Shown here in pieces: positions 21,538 to 30,928 of a stretch of DNA of 54,996 bases (the stretch's first letter is position 1; every line of letters begins with the position of its first letter). The stretch comes from Entamoeba histolytica HM-1:IMSS. Lineage: Eukaryota; Evosea; Mastigamoebida; Endamoebidae. Under the pieces are notes generated by a model. That model made no database searches. It saw only the letters and a list, made by a program, of their open reading frames with translations, and was not told the DNA's origin. A program made the translations under genes and the position numbers. Where the stretch lies: NCBI RefSeq assembly GCF_000208925.1, contig NW_001914952.1, positions 1 through 54,996 of the forward strand. Reading direction: 5' to 3'.

Positions 21538-24365
21538 ATGGAAAAAAGAGTAAATGAACTATATCAACGTGCAAAAGCAGATGAAGATTTTATTACAATT
21601 TCACAATTAGCAAAGGAATATCCAATTCCTGATGATCTTAGAGTTGAATTATATGAAGTTTGTTTAGAGAAGTTATAAAAAAAAGATTTAAAAAAAACTA
21701 AAACAAAAACTCACAGTAAACGTAGTATTTAATTCCAAAAGTAGATGGTATTGAATGTAAAGCACAACGAGAAATAGGAGAACTTACTACAATTGAAGAA
21801 TACCTCACAAAGTTTGAATTATCAAAAGATAAAATTGATGATGCAAAGAAGACAGTGTTATATCTTATTCATACAAATCCATGTCAATATTATGAAGAAA
21901 TTGTATTATTTGTATTAATTATGGAAAAAATTATGGGAAGAATTGACTTACCTTTTATACAGAGGATTTATAATAGTTATATGGGATTTTGCATTAACTT
22001 ACTTCCAAGAGGATGGCATGGACTATTATCATTAACACATATGATCTTATTATATTATTTCCCTGATGTTACTATTCATCTAGACAAAATGAAATTAACA
22101 ACAGATAAATTACTTCGACGATTCATTTTTAATTTGAACGTTAAAATGTGTAAAGATTTTAAAGCAATTTTAACTCTTTTAGATGGAATATTCACTTTCC
22201 AAAATAAAAATCTTTATTTCTATGTAATGGTTGCTATTTACGAAGATATGGGAAGTCAATTGAAAACACTTCAAACACAAGAAGAAGTTCTTAATTTTAT
22301 GGCTTCAAAAAGTTATACATCTGATGAAATTAAGATTCTTCTTTCAATTGCTAAATGTTATTTAGCAAAAAGTCCTGCATCCTTCAATGGACTTATTAAT
22401 GGATGTTTAAATAATACACCTCAGTTCAAACAATGGTACACTGCAAACATTTCAGAGGCATTTGTAGTTTCATTGACACCAACAGATATTATAAATTACA
22501 CAATACTATTTAAACAACCACTCCAAATGATAGATGTCCGACCAAATGAACAATACCAACATGGACATTTAACACATGCAATTTCATTAGAAATTGATAA
22601 TCAAAAGAAAGAAAATATTGAAAAAGTATTTTCAGAATTAACACAGAAACAACCTGTAGTGTTCTATGCATCTGGAGAAGGAGGTAATCCTACAATAAAA
22701 GAAATGGCTATTTTGTGCTATGAGTTATACAGCAGAGGTTATAAGAGAGTTGGAATTATGGTTGGAGGATATAAAATGTACCATAAATATTTTATTGAAG
22801 GAAGTTTAGGATTTGAAATAGAAGGTCATAACACACTGAAATGTCCTGCATGTCTTGGTGTCACAGGAGGGTTGTTTTCACGATTTAAAAGAGGAGAAGT
22901 AAAGGAGAATAAGGAGGTAATCACTGAAGGTATTAAAGATGAACGAAAAACAGAAGATGAAACAGAAAAAAAGGAAGACGACAAGAAAGAAAAACAAGAG
23001 AATAAAGGAGAGACAGAAGGAAAAGAAGAAGATGGGAAAATCAAAGTAGAAAAAGAACATACAAAATCAAGATGGGGAAATTCATTCAGGCAAACACTAC
23101 GATGGCTAACAGAAGAACCTAATAAAGAAAAAAAGAGCAACGAAGAAAAAAAAGAAGAAGTAGTGAAAAAGCAAGAAGAGGAAAAACAAGAAGAAAATAA
23201 AGGGGAAAGTAAAGAAGAAAATAAAGAGGAAAAACAAGAAGAAAATAAAGGGGAAAGTAAAGAAGAAAATAAAGAGGAAAAACAAGAAGAGGTTGTTGTA
23301 TCTATTGACACAGACTCAATTAAGAAATCAGTAATGAGTTGGTTAGTGGGAAAACCAAAAGAACAAAAGAAAGAAGAAGAAGAATTAAACAAGAAAGAAG
23401 ATAAAAAAGAACAAAAAACAAGTACTGAAAAAGAAGAAGCAAAAGAAGAAATAGACAAGAAAGAAGAAGAAGAGAAAAAGACAGTTTCACTTGAGGCAGA
23501 AAGAAAGGAAAAAGAAGAAGAATTAGAAAAGGAAAAGCAGCCAACAGAAATAGAGTCTCAAATGAAAAAATCAACTGAAGAAAGAAAAGTTAAAGATGTA
23601 GACGTTGAGGCACAAAAGAAAAAGGAAGAAGAAAAAGAAAATATTAATGAAGAGGAAAAAAAAGCCACAGAAGAAGAGGCTAGAAAACGTAAAGAAGAAG
23701 AAGAAAGAAAACTTAAAGAAGCAGAAGAAGCTAGAAAACTTAAAGAAGCAGAAGAGGCTAGAAAACGTAAAGAGGAAGAAGAAAGAAAACGTAAAGAGGA
23801 AGAAGAAAGAAAACGTAAAGAAGAAGCTAAAAAACGTAAAGAGGAGGAAGAAAGAAAACTTAAAGAAGCAGAAGAGGCTAGAAAACTTAAAGAAGCAGAA
23901 GAGGCTAGAAAACTTAAAGAAGCAGAAGAGGCTAGAAAACGTAAAGAGGAAGAAGAAAGAAAACGTAAAGAAGAGGAAGAAGAAAGAAAACGTAAAGAAG
24001 AAGAAGATAAAAAGAAGGCTAAAGAAGCAGCAGTTGCTAAAGCCAAATCAGTAAATGGGTATTGTGAAAGTTTAATGAAAGAGAACAAACAATTTAAATG
24101 CATAAGATGTAAAGGAAAAACCAAAGAAGAGGCTATTTGTTTAGTTAGTAAAGAGGCAGTTGTTGTAATAATCCAAGAAAGAGAGCAATGGGAAATCAAG
24201 GATCAAGTCATGTTAGATGATATAACACAAATTGTTAAAGTCACTAAAATTAAAGGACAAATACGAATTAAATATGGAGGGGGAGAAAAAGAAAAACATA
24301 TTTCACTTAATCTTGGAGATCTTGTGGATGATTTTATCAAAGAAGTCAACTCTAAGGCAAACTAA
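21538..24365 (+). CDS. TBC1D23: TBC1D23-like trafficking adaptor: TBC, rhodanese and PH-like C-terminus, one intron
   Basis: Best model is join(21538..21657, 21726..24365), 919 residues. The true start is the ATG at 21538 (MEKRVNELYQRAKADEDF); a 68-nt intron leads into YLIPKVDGIECKAQRE. An N-terminal TBC domain (about 30-270) lacks an obvious Arg/Gln finger pair. A rhodanese domain (about 300-395: QMIDVRPNEQYQHGHL, VGIMVGGYKMYHKY) has ASGEGGN where the active Cys loop should be, so it is probably non-catalytic. A CPACLG motif lies near 413. A long E/K-rich low-complexity region (about 425-805) and a conserved C-terminal domain follow. Human TBC1D23 tethers endosome-derived vesicles at the trans-Golgi; the same role here is inference from domain order. 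Confidence 0.82.
21658..21725 (+). other. Spliceosomal intron in the TBC1D23-like gene (68 nt)
   Basis: GTTTGT to CGTAG, phase 0. The later TAG at 21742-21744 would put exon 2 out of frame. Confidence 0.75.
23178..23291 (+). repeat. 48-bp in-frame tandem repeat (2.4 copies)
   Basis: Units at 23178-23225 and 23226-23273, plus a partial unit to 23291, encode EEKQEENKGESKEENK repeats. The units appear identical at DNA level, suggesting recent slippage. Confidence 0.8.
23683..24012 (+). repeat. 24/27-bp in-frame repeat array
   Basis: Repeats of the type EEARKRKEEEERKLKEA encode a long charged, probably single-helix or coiled-coil segment. Copies are near-identical in DNA and likely vary in number between strains. 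Confidence 0.8.
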
Positions 24366-24951
24366 AAGGTTGAAATTTATTTTTTTTATGAATTTGTTTA
24401 AACAAACAAAAAGATATGAAGAACTTATTTGAGTTGTAATGTTTCTTTCTTCTTTTAAAAGTGATATCCCTAAAAAAGACGTTTTATTTGCGTTTATTGT
24501 TTAAATAACTCAACAAAAATTTATTTAAATAATTCTTACAGTAAATTTGTTAAAACAATATAAAGAAGAAACACATTCAATATTTAAAGAAATAGAAAAG
24601 TTGAATAATTTGATTGAACCAAGGAATAAGCTAAATGTGTCTTCATTAAGTTGTACTAAATTAATAAAGTTTTTAGTTGGTTTAATTTAGAGACAAATAA
24701 GCCATAAGGCATAAGTGTTAGTCTAATTTGTTGTTGGGACAAATCCTGAATTGTTAAATAAAGGAATAAAAAATAAGTGATATTAAAGATAAAACTAAGA
24801 GTGAATGAGTTGTTAAATTCTTAAATTATTGACCTTTTTTTGATAATCAAAGACAGCTTAGAGTAAAGAAAATCAAAAAGCTAAAACAGAAAATATATTA
24901 ACCTCCTATCTAATAACTCAATAACTTTATTATATTATAGACCAAATACAA
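24366..24951. other. 586-bp convergent intergenic region
   Basis: No intact gene. A 50-codon open stretch near 24540-24690 (VNLLKQYKEETHSIFKEIEK, ending FLVGLI) has no ATG or partner exon and may be a gene remnant. Confidence 0.4.
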
Positions 24952-25167
24952 TTAATCTAATGTTCTCTCTAATATCATTGGTGATCCAGGACGAGAAGGT
25001 GAACGAGAATAACAAATTGGTAATAATGTTGGAGAACTTGAAGAAGATCGTGGAGTTACACGAAAAATAGGTAAACGAACATTTAATGTTTTTTGTTCCT
25101 TATCTTCTTGAATTGAATTTATCCTTTTGTGAGTAATAACTGAAGATTTGTGTTGAGGAGTGTTCAT
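24952..25167 (-). CDS. 71-residue Ser/Pro-rich hypothetical protein
   Basis: MNTPQHKSSVITHKRINSIQ starts at an ATG (25167). The C-terminal half is dense in SP/TP sites and Arg (RVTPRSSSSSPTLLPICYS, then RSPSRPGSPMILERTLD), as in intrinsically disordered phosphoproteins. Its composition is unlike random AT-rich ORFs here, which argues that it is real. Family unknown. It is convergent with the TBC1D23-like gene and divergent from the inositol phosphatase gene. Confidence 0.55.
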   Translation of the reverse strand: MNTPQHKSSVITHKRINSIQEDKEQKTLNVRLPIFRVTPRSSSSSPTLLPICYSRSPSRPGSPMILERTLD

Positions 25168-25583
25168 TTAGAAACAAACGAGTAATAAGAAGAAGATGAC
25201 AAATCGTTTTATTTTTAAATAATTAAAATAGTTATAAAAAGAATTATTATGTCGTGTTTATTATTTTTGTTCAGTTTTTTAAATTTAATTCGTAATAAAA
25301 AACATTTCACCAAAATTAGAACTCTTTTTTTATTTTTCAAATTTTGTTTAATATTTTTGAAATTATAAAATTCAAACTTGTTAGAAATAAACTCAATTGC
25401 AGAAATAGAGCATATTAAAGAAATTTAAATAATCATTTCTTAATATGAAGAAAATCCAATTGTGGATATATCTAATAATTGTTTTTTTTTATATTTTAGA
25501 AAATATAAAAAAAAAATGTAAAAAATATAAAATTTGAAAAATAAAAAAGAGAAAAAATAAATTGTTTTAAAAAAGAAAAGACA
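25168..25583. other. 416-bp divergent intergenic region
   Basis: Very AT-rich with long A and T runs between two divergent starts. No clear GAAC element was seen. Confidence 0.55.
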
Positions 25584-26471
25584 ATGACTGAAGAAGAGTT
25601 AAATACTTATTTTAAGACAGTTATGCCGTTAGTTAAAACAAGTGGAAGAATGATTAGAGATGCTTATTGTAAAATGCAGGTAACTATTGCTGGAAGTGAT
25701 GATCATTTATTCACTACAGCTAACCCAAGTGTTCCAATGAATGAAAAATATGAAGAAATAAAGAGTTTTACAAGTAAGTCATGTTCAATAGATTGGGTTA
25801 CAGAAACAGATAAAGGAGTTGAGCAATATTTAATATCATCATTACGTGCTGCTTTCCCAACCCATAGATTTGTAGGAGAAGAAACTGATGATACTCACAA
25901 AGAATTAACTGATGATCCTACATGGATTATTGACCCAGTTGATGGAACAACTAATTTTGTTCATGGAATTCCAATGTGTTGTACATCAGTGGCATTGTCT
26001 ATTAACAAAGAAGTAGTTATTGGAATTGTGTATAACCCAATTCAAGAAGAATTATTTAGTGCAATTAAAGGAAGAGGAGCATTTATGAATGGAAAACAAA
26101 TTCATGTTAGTCATACAACAGAAATTAATCAAGCAATTATTGGAACAAACCCAGGTTATCGTCGTGAACGTGAAGCAATAGATGTTATGTTATTTAATTT
26201 AAATGAGATAATGACTAGAGGTGTTGCTGGAATAAAGATGCTGGGAAATGCTGCAATGGATTGTTGTTATGTTGCTTGTGGAAGAACAGATTGTTTTTAT
26301 GAGAAATATTTATGTGTTTGGGATTATGCTGCTGCTTCATTGATTGTAAAAGAAGCTGGTGGAATTACAAGAACTATAAACAACATTAATCCCTTGCTAT
26401 TGAATAAAAAGTTATTAATTATTGGTAACCCATCAATAGCAAATCAATTATTTGATATATTAAAACAATAA
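25584..26471 (+). CDS. Inositol monophosphatase family protein
   Basis: 295 residues, usual family length. The metal-binding motifs are intact: GEET (98-101), WIIDPVDGTTNFVHGIP (114-130, the DPxDGTxNF signature), and WDYAAASLIVKEAGG (246-260, the second signature). It would hydrolyse inositol monophosphate in the cytosol using Mg2+ and is Li+-sensitive in other species. A short insert (about 33-55) precedes the first conserved block. Related enzymes act on other sugar or nucleotide phosphates, so substrate is inferred. It is convergent with the next gene (69 bp). Confidence 0.9.
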   Translation: MTEEELNTYFKTVMPLVKTSGRMIRDAYCKMQVTIAGSDDHLFTTANPSVPMNEKYEEIKSFTSKSCSIDWVTETDKGVEQYLISSLRAAFPTHRFVGEETDDTHKELTDDPTWIIDPVDGTTNFVHGIPMCCTSVALSINKEVVIGIVYNPIQEELFSAIKGRGAFMNGKQIHVSHTTEINQAIIGTNPGYRREREAIDVMLFNLNEIMTRGVAGIKMLGNAAMDCCYVACGRTDCFYEKYLCVWDYAAASLIVKEAGGITRTINNINPLLLNKKLLIIGNPSIANQLFDILKQ

Positions 26472-26540
26472 ATTGATTTGTTTTTGGTTCTTCTTTGTTA
26501 TTTTTTTATTTAGAACTTATATTCATTAATTATTAATTCT

Positions 26541-29144
26541 TCATTCAATTATTGATTTAATTAATGACGCACTTAACCCACTCTCTTGTAATTCATTTAT
26601 ATTAAATTCTTCTTGAATCTTTTTCCCAATCTCTTTAACTTTCTCAGTTTCTCCAGAAGTATTTTGAACTATTTTAAGTCCAATAAGTTTCATGGTAATA
26701 ATATAATTCTTCATTTCTTTACTCCAACTTTTTTCAATAGTTTTAATAATAAATTCAGCTTGAGTTGGATTGATAACACTTGAATTTGTTATTTGTTGAA
26801 GAACTAAAATCATTTTAAATCCTTCAAAAACAACATCAACAAAGCCAATTGTTTTAACAATATCATTTTGAGAAGTAATTTGATGATTAAGTTTATTAAT
26901 TACAAGACAATTCGAGATTATTTTTCTGATAATTTCTTGATAATTCTCTTTCCACATTTCATAGTTTCGTTTGATAGTATCATTTATTACTTTCATTATG
27001 TAATATGCAATTTCAATCTCATTGTCTTTCATTTTCTCATTTATTTCAAGATAATTCATAACTCTTTCTTTTCTACTCCATAAATACCATCTCATTTCTT
27101 TTTGACTTTTTAAAACTACTAATAATTCTTCATCACTTAATTCATGAGAAGTATAATCTTCCCTCACTTTAAATCTCATTCTAAAAGTACCTTGAGTAAT
27201 TTTTTGAATCACATTTACCATTGTTACTACTGTTTCAATATTAGAAAATTTTTCCAGTTTATTATAAACTTCTGGTGTAAATAAAGTTGAATATGTAATA
27301 GTAATATTCTTATTCATTTGTGAGGATATTATTAATTCAAGAATAGAAGCAGCTAATTCCCTTGGGGAATAGTCAATCATTTCAAGAGCCTTTGAAACAA
27401 AAAGGTCTACATTTCCAGTTCCACCATTTTCAATCCACTGATGTATTAACAAAACAACTATTTCTCCCATTTTTTCATTTACTGCTTGAAGAGCTTGATT
27501 CATAAGAACTTGACTATCCCCACGAACCCCATATTTCTTAACTAAAGATGTAATTTTTTTCTGATCATAACAATGATCCACAACAGGTAATACTCCACCA
27601 TTTTGAAAATAATATTCAATAATACTTTCTTCACGTTCTTCAATAGGTTCTTGAAGAATAGATTTTAACATTGGAATAAAACAATTTAAGTTGACCTGTA
27701 ACTTACATTTTATTAAAACTATTACAAAGTCTCTTATTTCTTTATGCTCTCCAAATTTACTAATTAATTCTTCAACTTGTTGTTGAGTTAATAGACCAGA
27801 ATCATCATAAACTGGGTTAGATTCAACTAAATAACTAACTGGTTTAATCATTTCTACTGACTCAATAGGAAGAATATTTTTCTTAAGAGGGCCAATGAGA
27901 AATGGAGGACATTTTTGATCAAAAGTAATGTATTTAAGTATTCTAATCAAAGGTTTGGGATTATTATAATAATAATTAGGATGTGAAAAGACAAATGTTG
28001 CAATTGGTGTTGTTAATTCAACAGGGCTAAAGTTAAAATATTCTACAGCATTAAACAAAACGTCAAGGTCTTCTGCACAACAAATTTCTTGTTTAAAAAG
28101 TAATAAAAAGTCTTGTTGCATAACTGAGATAATAGGGAGCAATGGATTTTTATCAAATGACTGTACAGAATCAATATAAATCTTCAATAAAAGAAGATAT
28201 TGTGATTTAAATCGGTAAAAAGGTAAGAGCATTTGGGTTGACTTATTTTGTGAACAAGAAAGACCAAGAGAAACAAGACTAGAATATCCAAACTTTAACC
28301 CTGAAAGTGCATAAATACTTGCAATACATAGATCAAGAATTCCTTGTGAAAGACCTTTTCTGAATAATAATAAACAATGAGAATCATCGATTAAAGGTTT
28401 ATGAGATAATTTAGAATATTTACCGCAAAACCGAAGCAATGCAATGACACCATTAACATCACTACTTTCTATTAAACGGTTTAATTCAAGTTGGATAGTA
28501 CAAGGGTTTTCTTTGAACATCATAAATGAAATGAATTTATATGAATTTGGAAATAAGAATTTTCTTGCTGCAGTATATCTAACTGAAGGCATAACTTGTG
28601 GTTGATAAGATAAAGCAGAAAAGAGGGTTTGTAATGGCTCACAGTTAGTTGACTTTTCAATTAAAGAATTCATTGAGTCATTAGTTATACATTCTGCAAC
28701 AAGAGAAAGAAGTTCAGGTAAACAATAGTCACAAGTGATAAATATAATTGTATTAAGTAATGACTCTAATAACAACGATTTTAAAGTTATTTTATCTAGG
28801 GTAGGAATAATTTGTTCTAAAGAAGAAGAGGCAGATAATATTCTATGATACTCAGCTATAATTAATGGAACTGTTTCTTTAAAATGTGATGTTGCTGGTA
28901 ATGAAGTGATATGAAGTGAGTGTGGTGAAATTGTAAGAACTTGATTTGGTCTTTCTGTTCCAACATATTGTGCTCCTGATAAAATCATTAACAATTCACA
29001 TAAAATAACAGTTTGTGGTAGCATTTCTCCATTATCATTATTATATAATAGTTGAACTAATTCATTGTAAGGAGGTTCTTCTTTTGGTAATTTTGGTATT
29101 GCTTTTCTAATAACTTCATATAACTGACTTTCAATTGATGCCAT
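26541..29144 (-). CDS. Unrecognised 867-residue helical protein
   Basis: Single open frame, ATG at 29144. The sequence is Leu/Ile-rich with regularly spaced helices and no low-complexity linker, no signal peptide and no convincing membrane segments, as in HEAT-like or other alpha-solenoid scaffolds. I could not match it to a named family by eye; there is no catalytic motif. It is convergent with the inositol phosphatase gene and divergent from the kinase gene. Confidence 0.75.
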   Translation of the reverse strand: MASIESQLYEVIRKAIPKLPKEEPPYNELVQLLYNNDNGEMLPQTVILCELLMILSGAQYVGTERPNQVLTISPHSLHITSLPATSHFKETVPLIIAEYHRILSASSSLEQIIPTLDKITLKSLLLESLLNTIIFITCDYCLPELLSLVAECITNDSMNSLIEKSTNCEPLQTLFSALSYQPQVMPSVRYTAARKFLFPNSYKFISFMMFKENPCTIQLELNRLIESSDVNGVIALLRFCGKYSKLSHKPLIDDSHCLLLFRKGLSQGILDLCIASIYALSGLKFGYSSLVSLGLSCSQNKSTQMLLPFYRFKSQYLLLLKIYIDSVQSFDKNPLLPIISVMQQDFLLLFKQEICCAEDLDVLFNAVEYFNFSPVELTTPIATFVFSHPNYYYNNPKPLIRILKYITFDQKCPPFLIGPLKKNILPIESVEMIKPVSYLVESNPVYDDSGLLTQQQVEELISKFGEHKEIRDFVIVLIKCKLQVNLNCFIPMLKSILQEPIEEREESIIEYYFQNGGVLPVVDHCYDQKKITSLVKKYGVRGDSQVLMNQALQAVNEKMGEIVVLLIHQWIENGGTGNVDLFVSKALEMIDYSPRELAASILELIISSQMNKNITITYSTLFTPEVYNKLEKFSNIETVVTMVNVIQKITQGTFRMRFKVREDYTSHELSDEELLVVLKSQKEMRWYLWSRKERVMNYLEINEKMKDNEIEIAYYIMKVINDTIKRNYEMWKENYQEIIRKIISNCLVINKLNHQITSQNDIVKTIGFVDVVFEGFKMILVLQQITNSSVINPTQAEFIIKTIEKSWSKEMKNYIITMKLIGLKIVQNTSGETEKVKEIGKKIQEEFNINELQESGLSASLIKSIIE

Positions 29145-29808
29145 TGTTTAAATTTTAAAGTTTTTTTTTGATTTTCTATTAATGTTATTTATAGTTATAT
29201 AAAACACTTATATTTATTATAGATATTTGTTTTTTAAATAAATTTAGGAATATTATGAAAAGATAAGGTATATTAATAAATATACTCCTTTTAAAATCTT
29301 TTTAGTTTATAAAAGGATTGTTAGTGATATTTAATTGTTTAGGATATTTGTTTAATCAATTCATTGAATATCAAATAGGTATAATAATTAATTTAATTAA
29401 AAATTAAAATGAATGAATTTAAAAATTATAATTTTTAATATAAGACAGTTTTAATACTTACAAGTTAATCAAGAATTAATATCTAAGAAAACCAAAAATA
29501 CTACAATAGTTTTTTTAAAGTATTTGTTTATAATTAATTGACATTTTTTTGTACTTTCATATGGATAGGAATACTTTCATTAAAGATTAGATAAGACATT
29601 AAAGGTTTTTAAAAATAAAAATTTAAAAATACTTTCATTATTAAATAAACTAAGTCTTTGAAAGTCTTTTAATCTAACTTATACTACTAAACTCGTCTTT
29701 TTGATTTTCTTTTTTGATTTTGAATTTAACTAGAATAATTTTTCCATTGATTGAGATGAACTAAAACTTAATTAAAAACCTAAGACGAAACTCAATAGTC
29801 ACAAATCA
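29145..29808. other. 664-bp divergent promoter region
   Basis: AT-rich. It contains the GAAC-type element next to the kinase start and several repeats of an ACTTTCATTA-like word (29553-29643). No ORF seen. Confidence 0.55.
29755..29765 (+). promoter_or_regulatory. GAAC element of the protein kinase gene
   Basis: GATGAACTAAA, close to AATGAACT, 43 nt upstream of the ATG at 29809. Confidence 0.5.
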
Positions 29809-30798
29809 ATGAGTTTCCTGAGGAATATCATTAATGGAATAAAGTCGTCATTTCTAACAGACCCCAGTATTCCTAAGTCAAGATATGTAATTTTAAATAA
29901 ATTACATTCAGCTCGATTTAGTAAAGTATATCATTGTAGATTAAGAGAGTCAGGAAAAGAAGTCTGTGTTAAAATTTATCAAGTAGGAGAAAAAGAACGG
30001 AATAATGAAGTATTAGAAACACAAATATTAAATGAGATTAGTATATTAAGAAGAGTAAATCATCCATGTATATTAGGATGTTTGAATGTCTACTTAACAT
30101 CACATCGAGCAGTGATGGAGATGGAATATATGAATGGAGGAGATTTGTTTGATTATCTTGTGAAGAATGGAATTCAAAATGAACAAGTAGTTCGACAAGT
30201 TGCTATACGATTAATGAGTGCAGTAAAATATCTTCATAGTGTAAGTATTACACACAGAGATATTAAATTAGAAAATATGTTACTTGAAAAACCCAACGAT
30301 ATTTCTTCAGTCAAGCTCAGTGATTTTGGGTTATCAGTTGAAACTGAAAAAGAGACATTGATGACTGAACAAGTAGGAACTTCTTATTATATGGCACCTG
30401 AATTATATCGAAGATTGCCTTATGGTAATAAAATAGATTGTTGGTCATGTGGTGTTGTTCTTTATAGTCTTCTTTGTGGAACATTTCCATTTGCAGGTGA
30501 AGATCAAGAACTTGTTTCAAACATATTAAGAGGAAAAGTGACATTTCCAAATGACATCAAAATATCTGATGATTGTAAAGATTTTATTTTAGGTCTTTTA
30601 ACTGTAAAAGCTTCTTCTCGTCTTTCTTCCCAACAAGCTATTGAACATCCTTTTATTGATGGAAATGAAATATTAGGAAGTATACTCACAGAACATGGTA
30701 ATCTTTGTAATTGTCATTCAGAAAGTCTTTTAAGTCAACTCACAACAACAACAACCAATGATTCGAGTCAAGATCAAAATTCTGCTTCATATGAATGA
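29809..30798 (+). CDS. Ser/Thr protein kinase (CAMK/SNF1-like)
   Basis: 329 residues, almost only a kinase domain (about 26-285). Catalytic Lys K55 (EVCVKIY), alpha-C Glu E76, HRDIKLEN (149-156), DFG (172-174), a TEQVGTSYYMAPE activation segment (APE 196-198) and DCWSCGVVLYSLLCGTFPF are intact. The glycine loop is unusual: LHSARFSKV has no glycine where GxGxFG is expected. HRDIKLEN and the APE region favour the CAMK group. A short Ser/Thr/Gln tail follows. Target unknown. Confidence 0.88.
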   Translation: MSFLRNIINGIKSSFLTDPSIPKSRYVILNKLHSARFSKVYHCRLRESGKEVCVKIYQVGEKERNNEVLETQILNEISILRRVNHPCILGCLNVYLTSHRAVMEMEYMNGGDLFDYLVKNGIQNEQVVRQVAIRLMSAVKYLHSVSITHRDIKLENMLLEKPNDISSVKLSDFGLSVETEKETLMTEQVGTSYYMAPELYRRLPYGNKIDCWSCGVVLYSLLCGTFPFAGEDQELVSNILRGKVTFPNDIKISDDCKDFILGLLTVKASSRLSSQQAIEHPFIDGNEILGSILTEHGNLCNCHSESLLSQLTTTTTNDSSQDQNSASYE

Positions 30799-30928
30799 AG
30801 TATTATTATTAATTAATTGTAAGATGTTTGTAACTATTTTCAATTTAACTTTCATTAATAATAAAAATGAACAGTATTAAAATTTGGTTAAAAAAATTTC
30901 ATTCATTTGAATATTTTTTTTTTCATTT

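Noticed and set aside
23605..24054. 149-codon Lys-rich plus-strand ORF in another frame
   Set aside because: Frame shadow of the same repeats; GAA/AAA repeats stay open in several frames.
22826..24199. Long Ser/Phe/Leu-rich minus-strand ORFs
   Set aside because: Antisense shadow of the E/K-rich repeat region of the TBC1D23-like gene.
24540..24690. Possible small gene (VNLLKQYKEETHS...)
   Set aside because: No ATG, no consensus donor/acceptor linking it to another exon; kept only as a remnant note.
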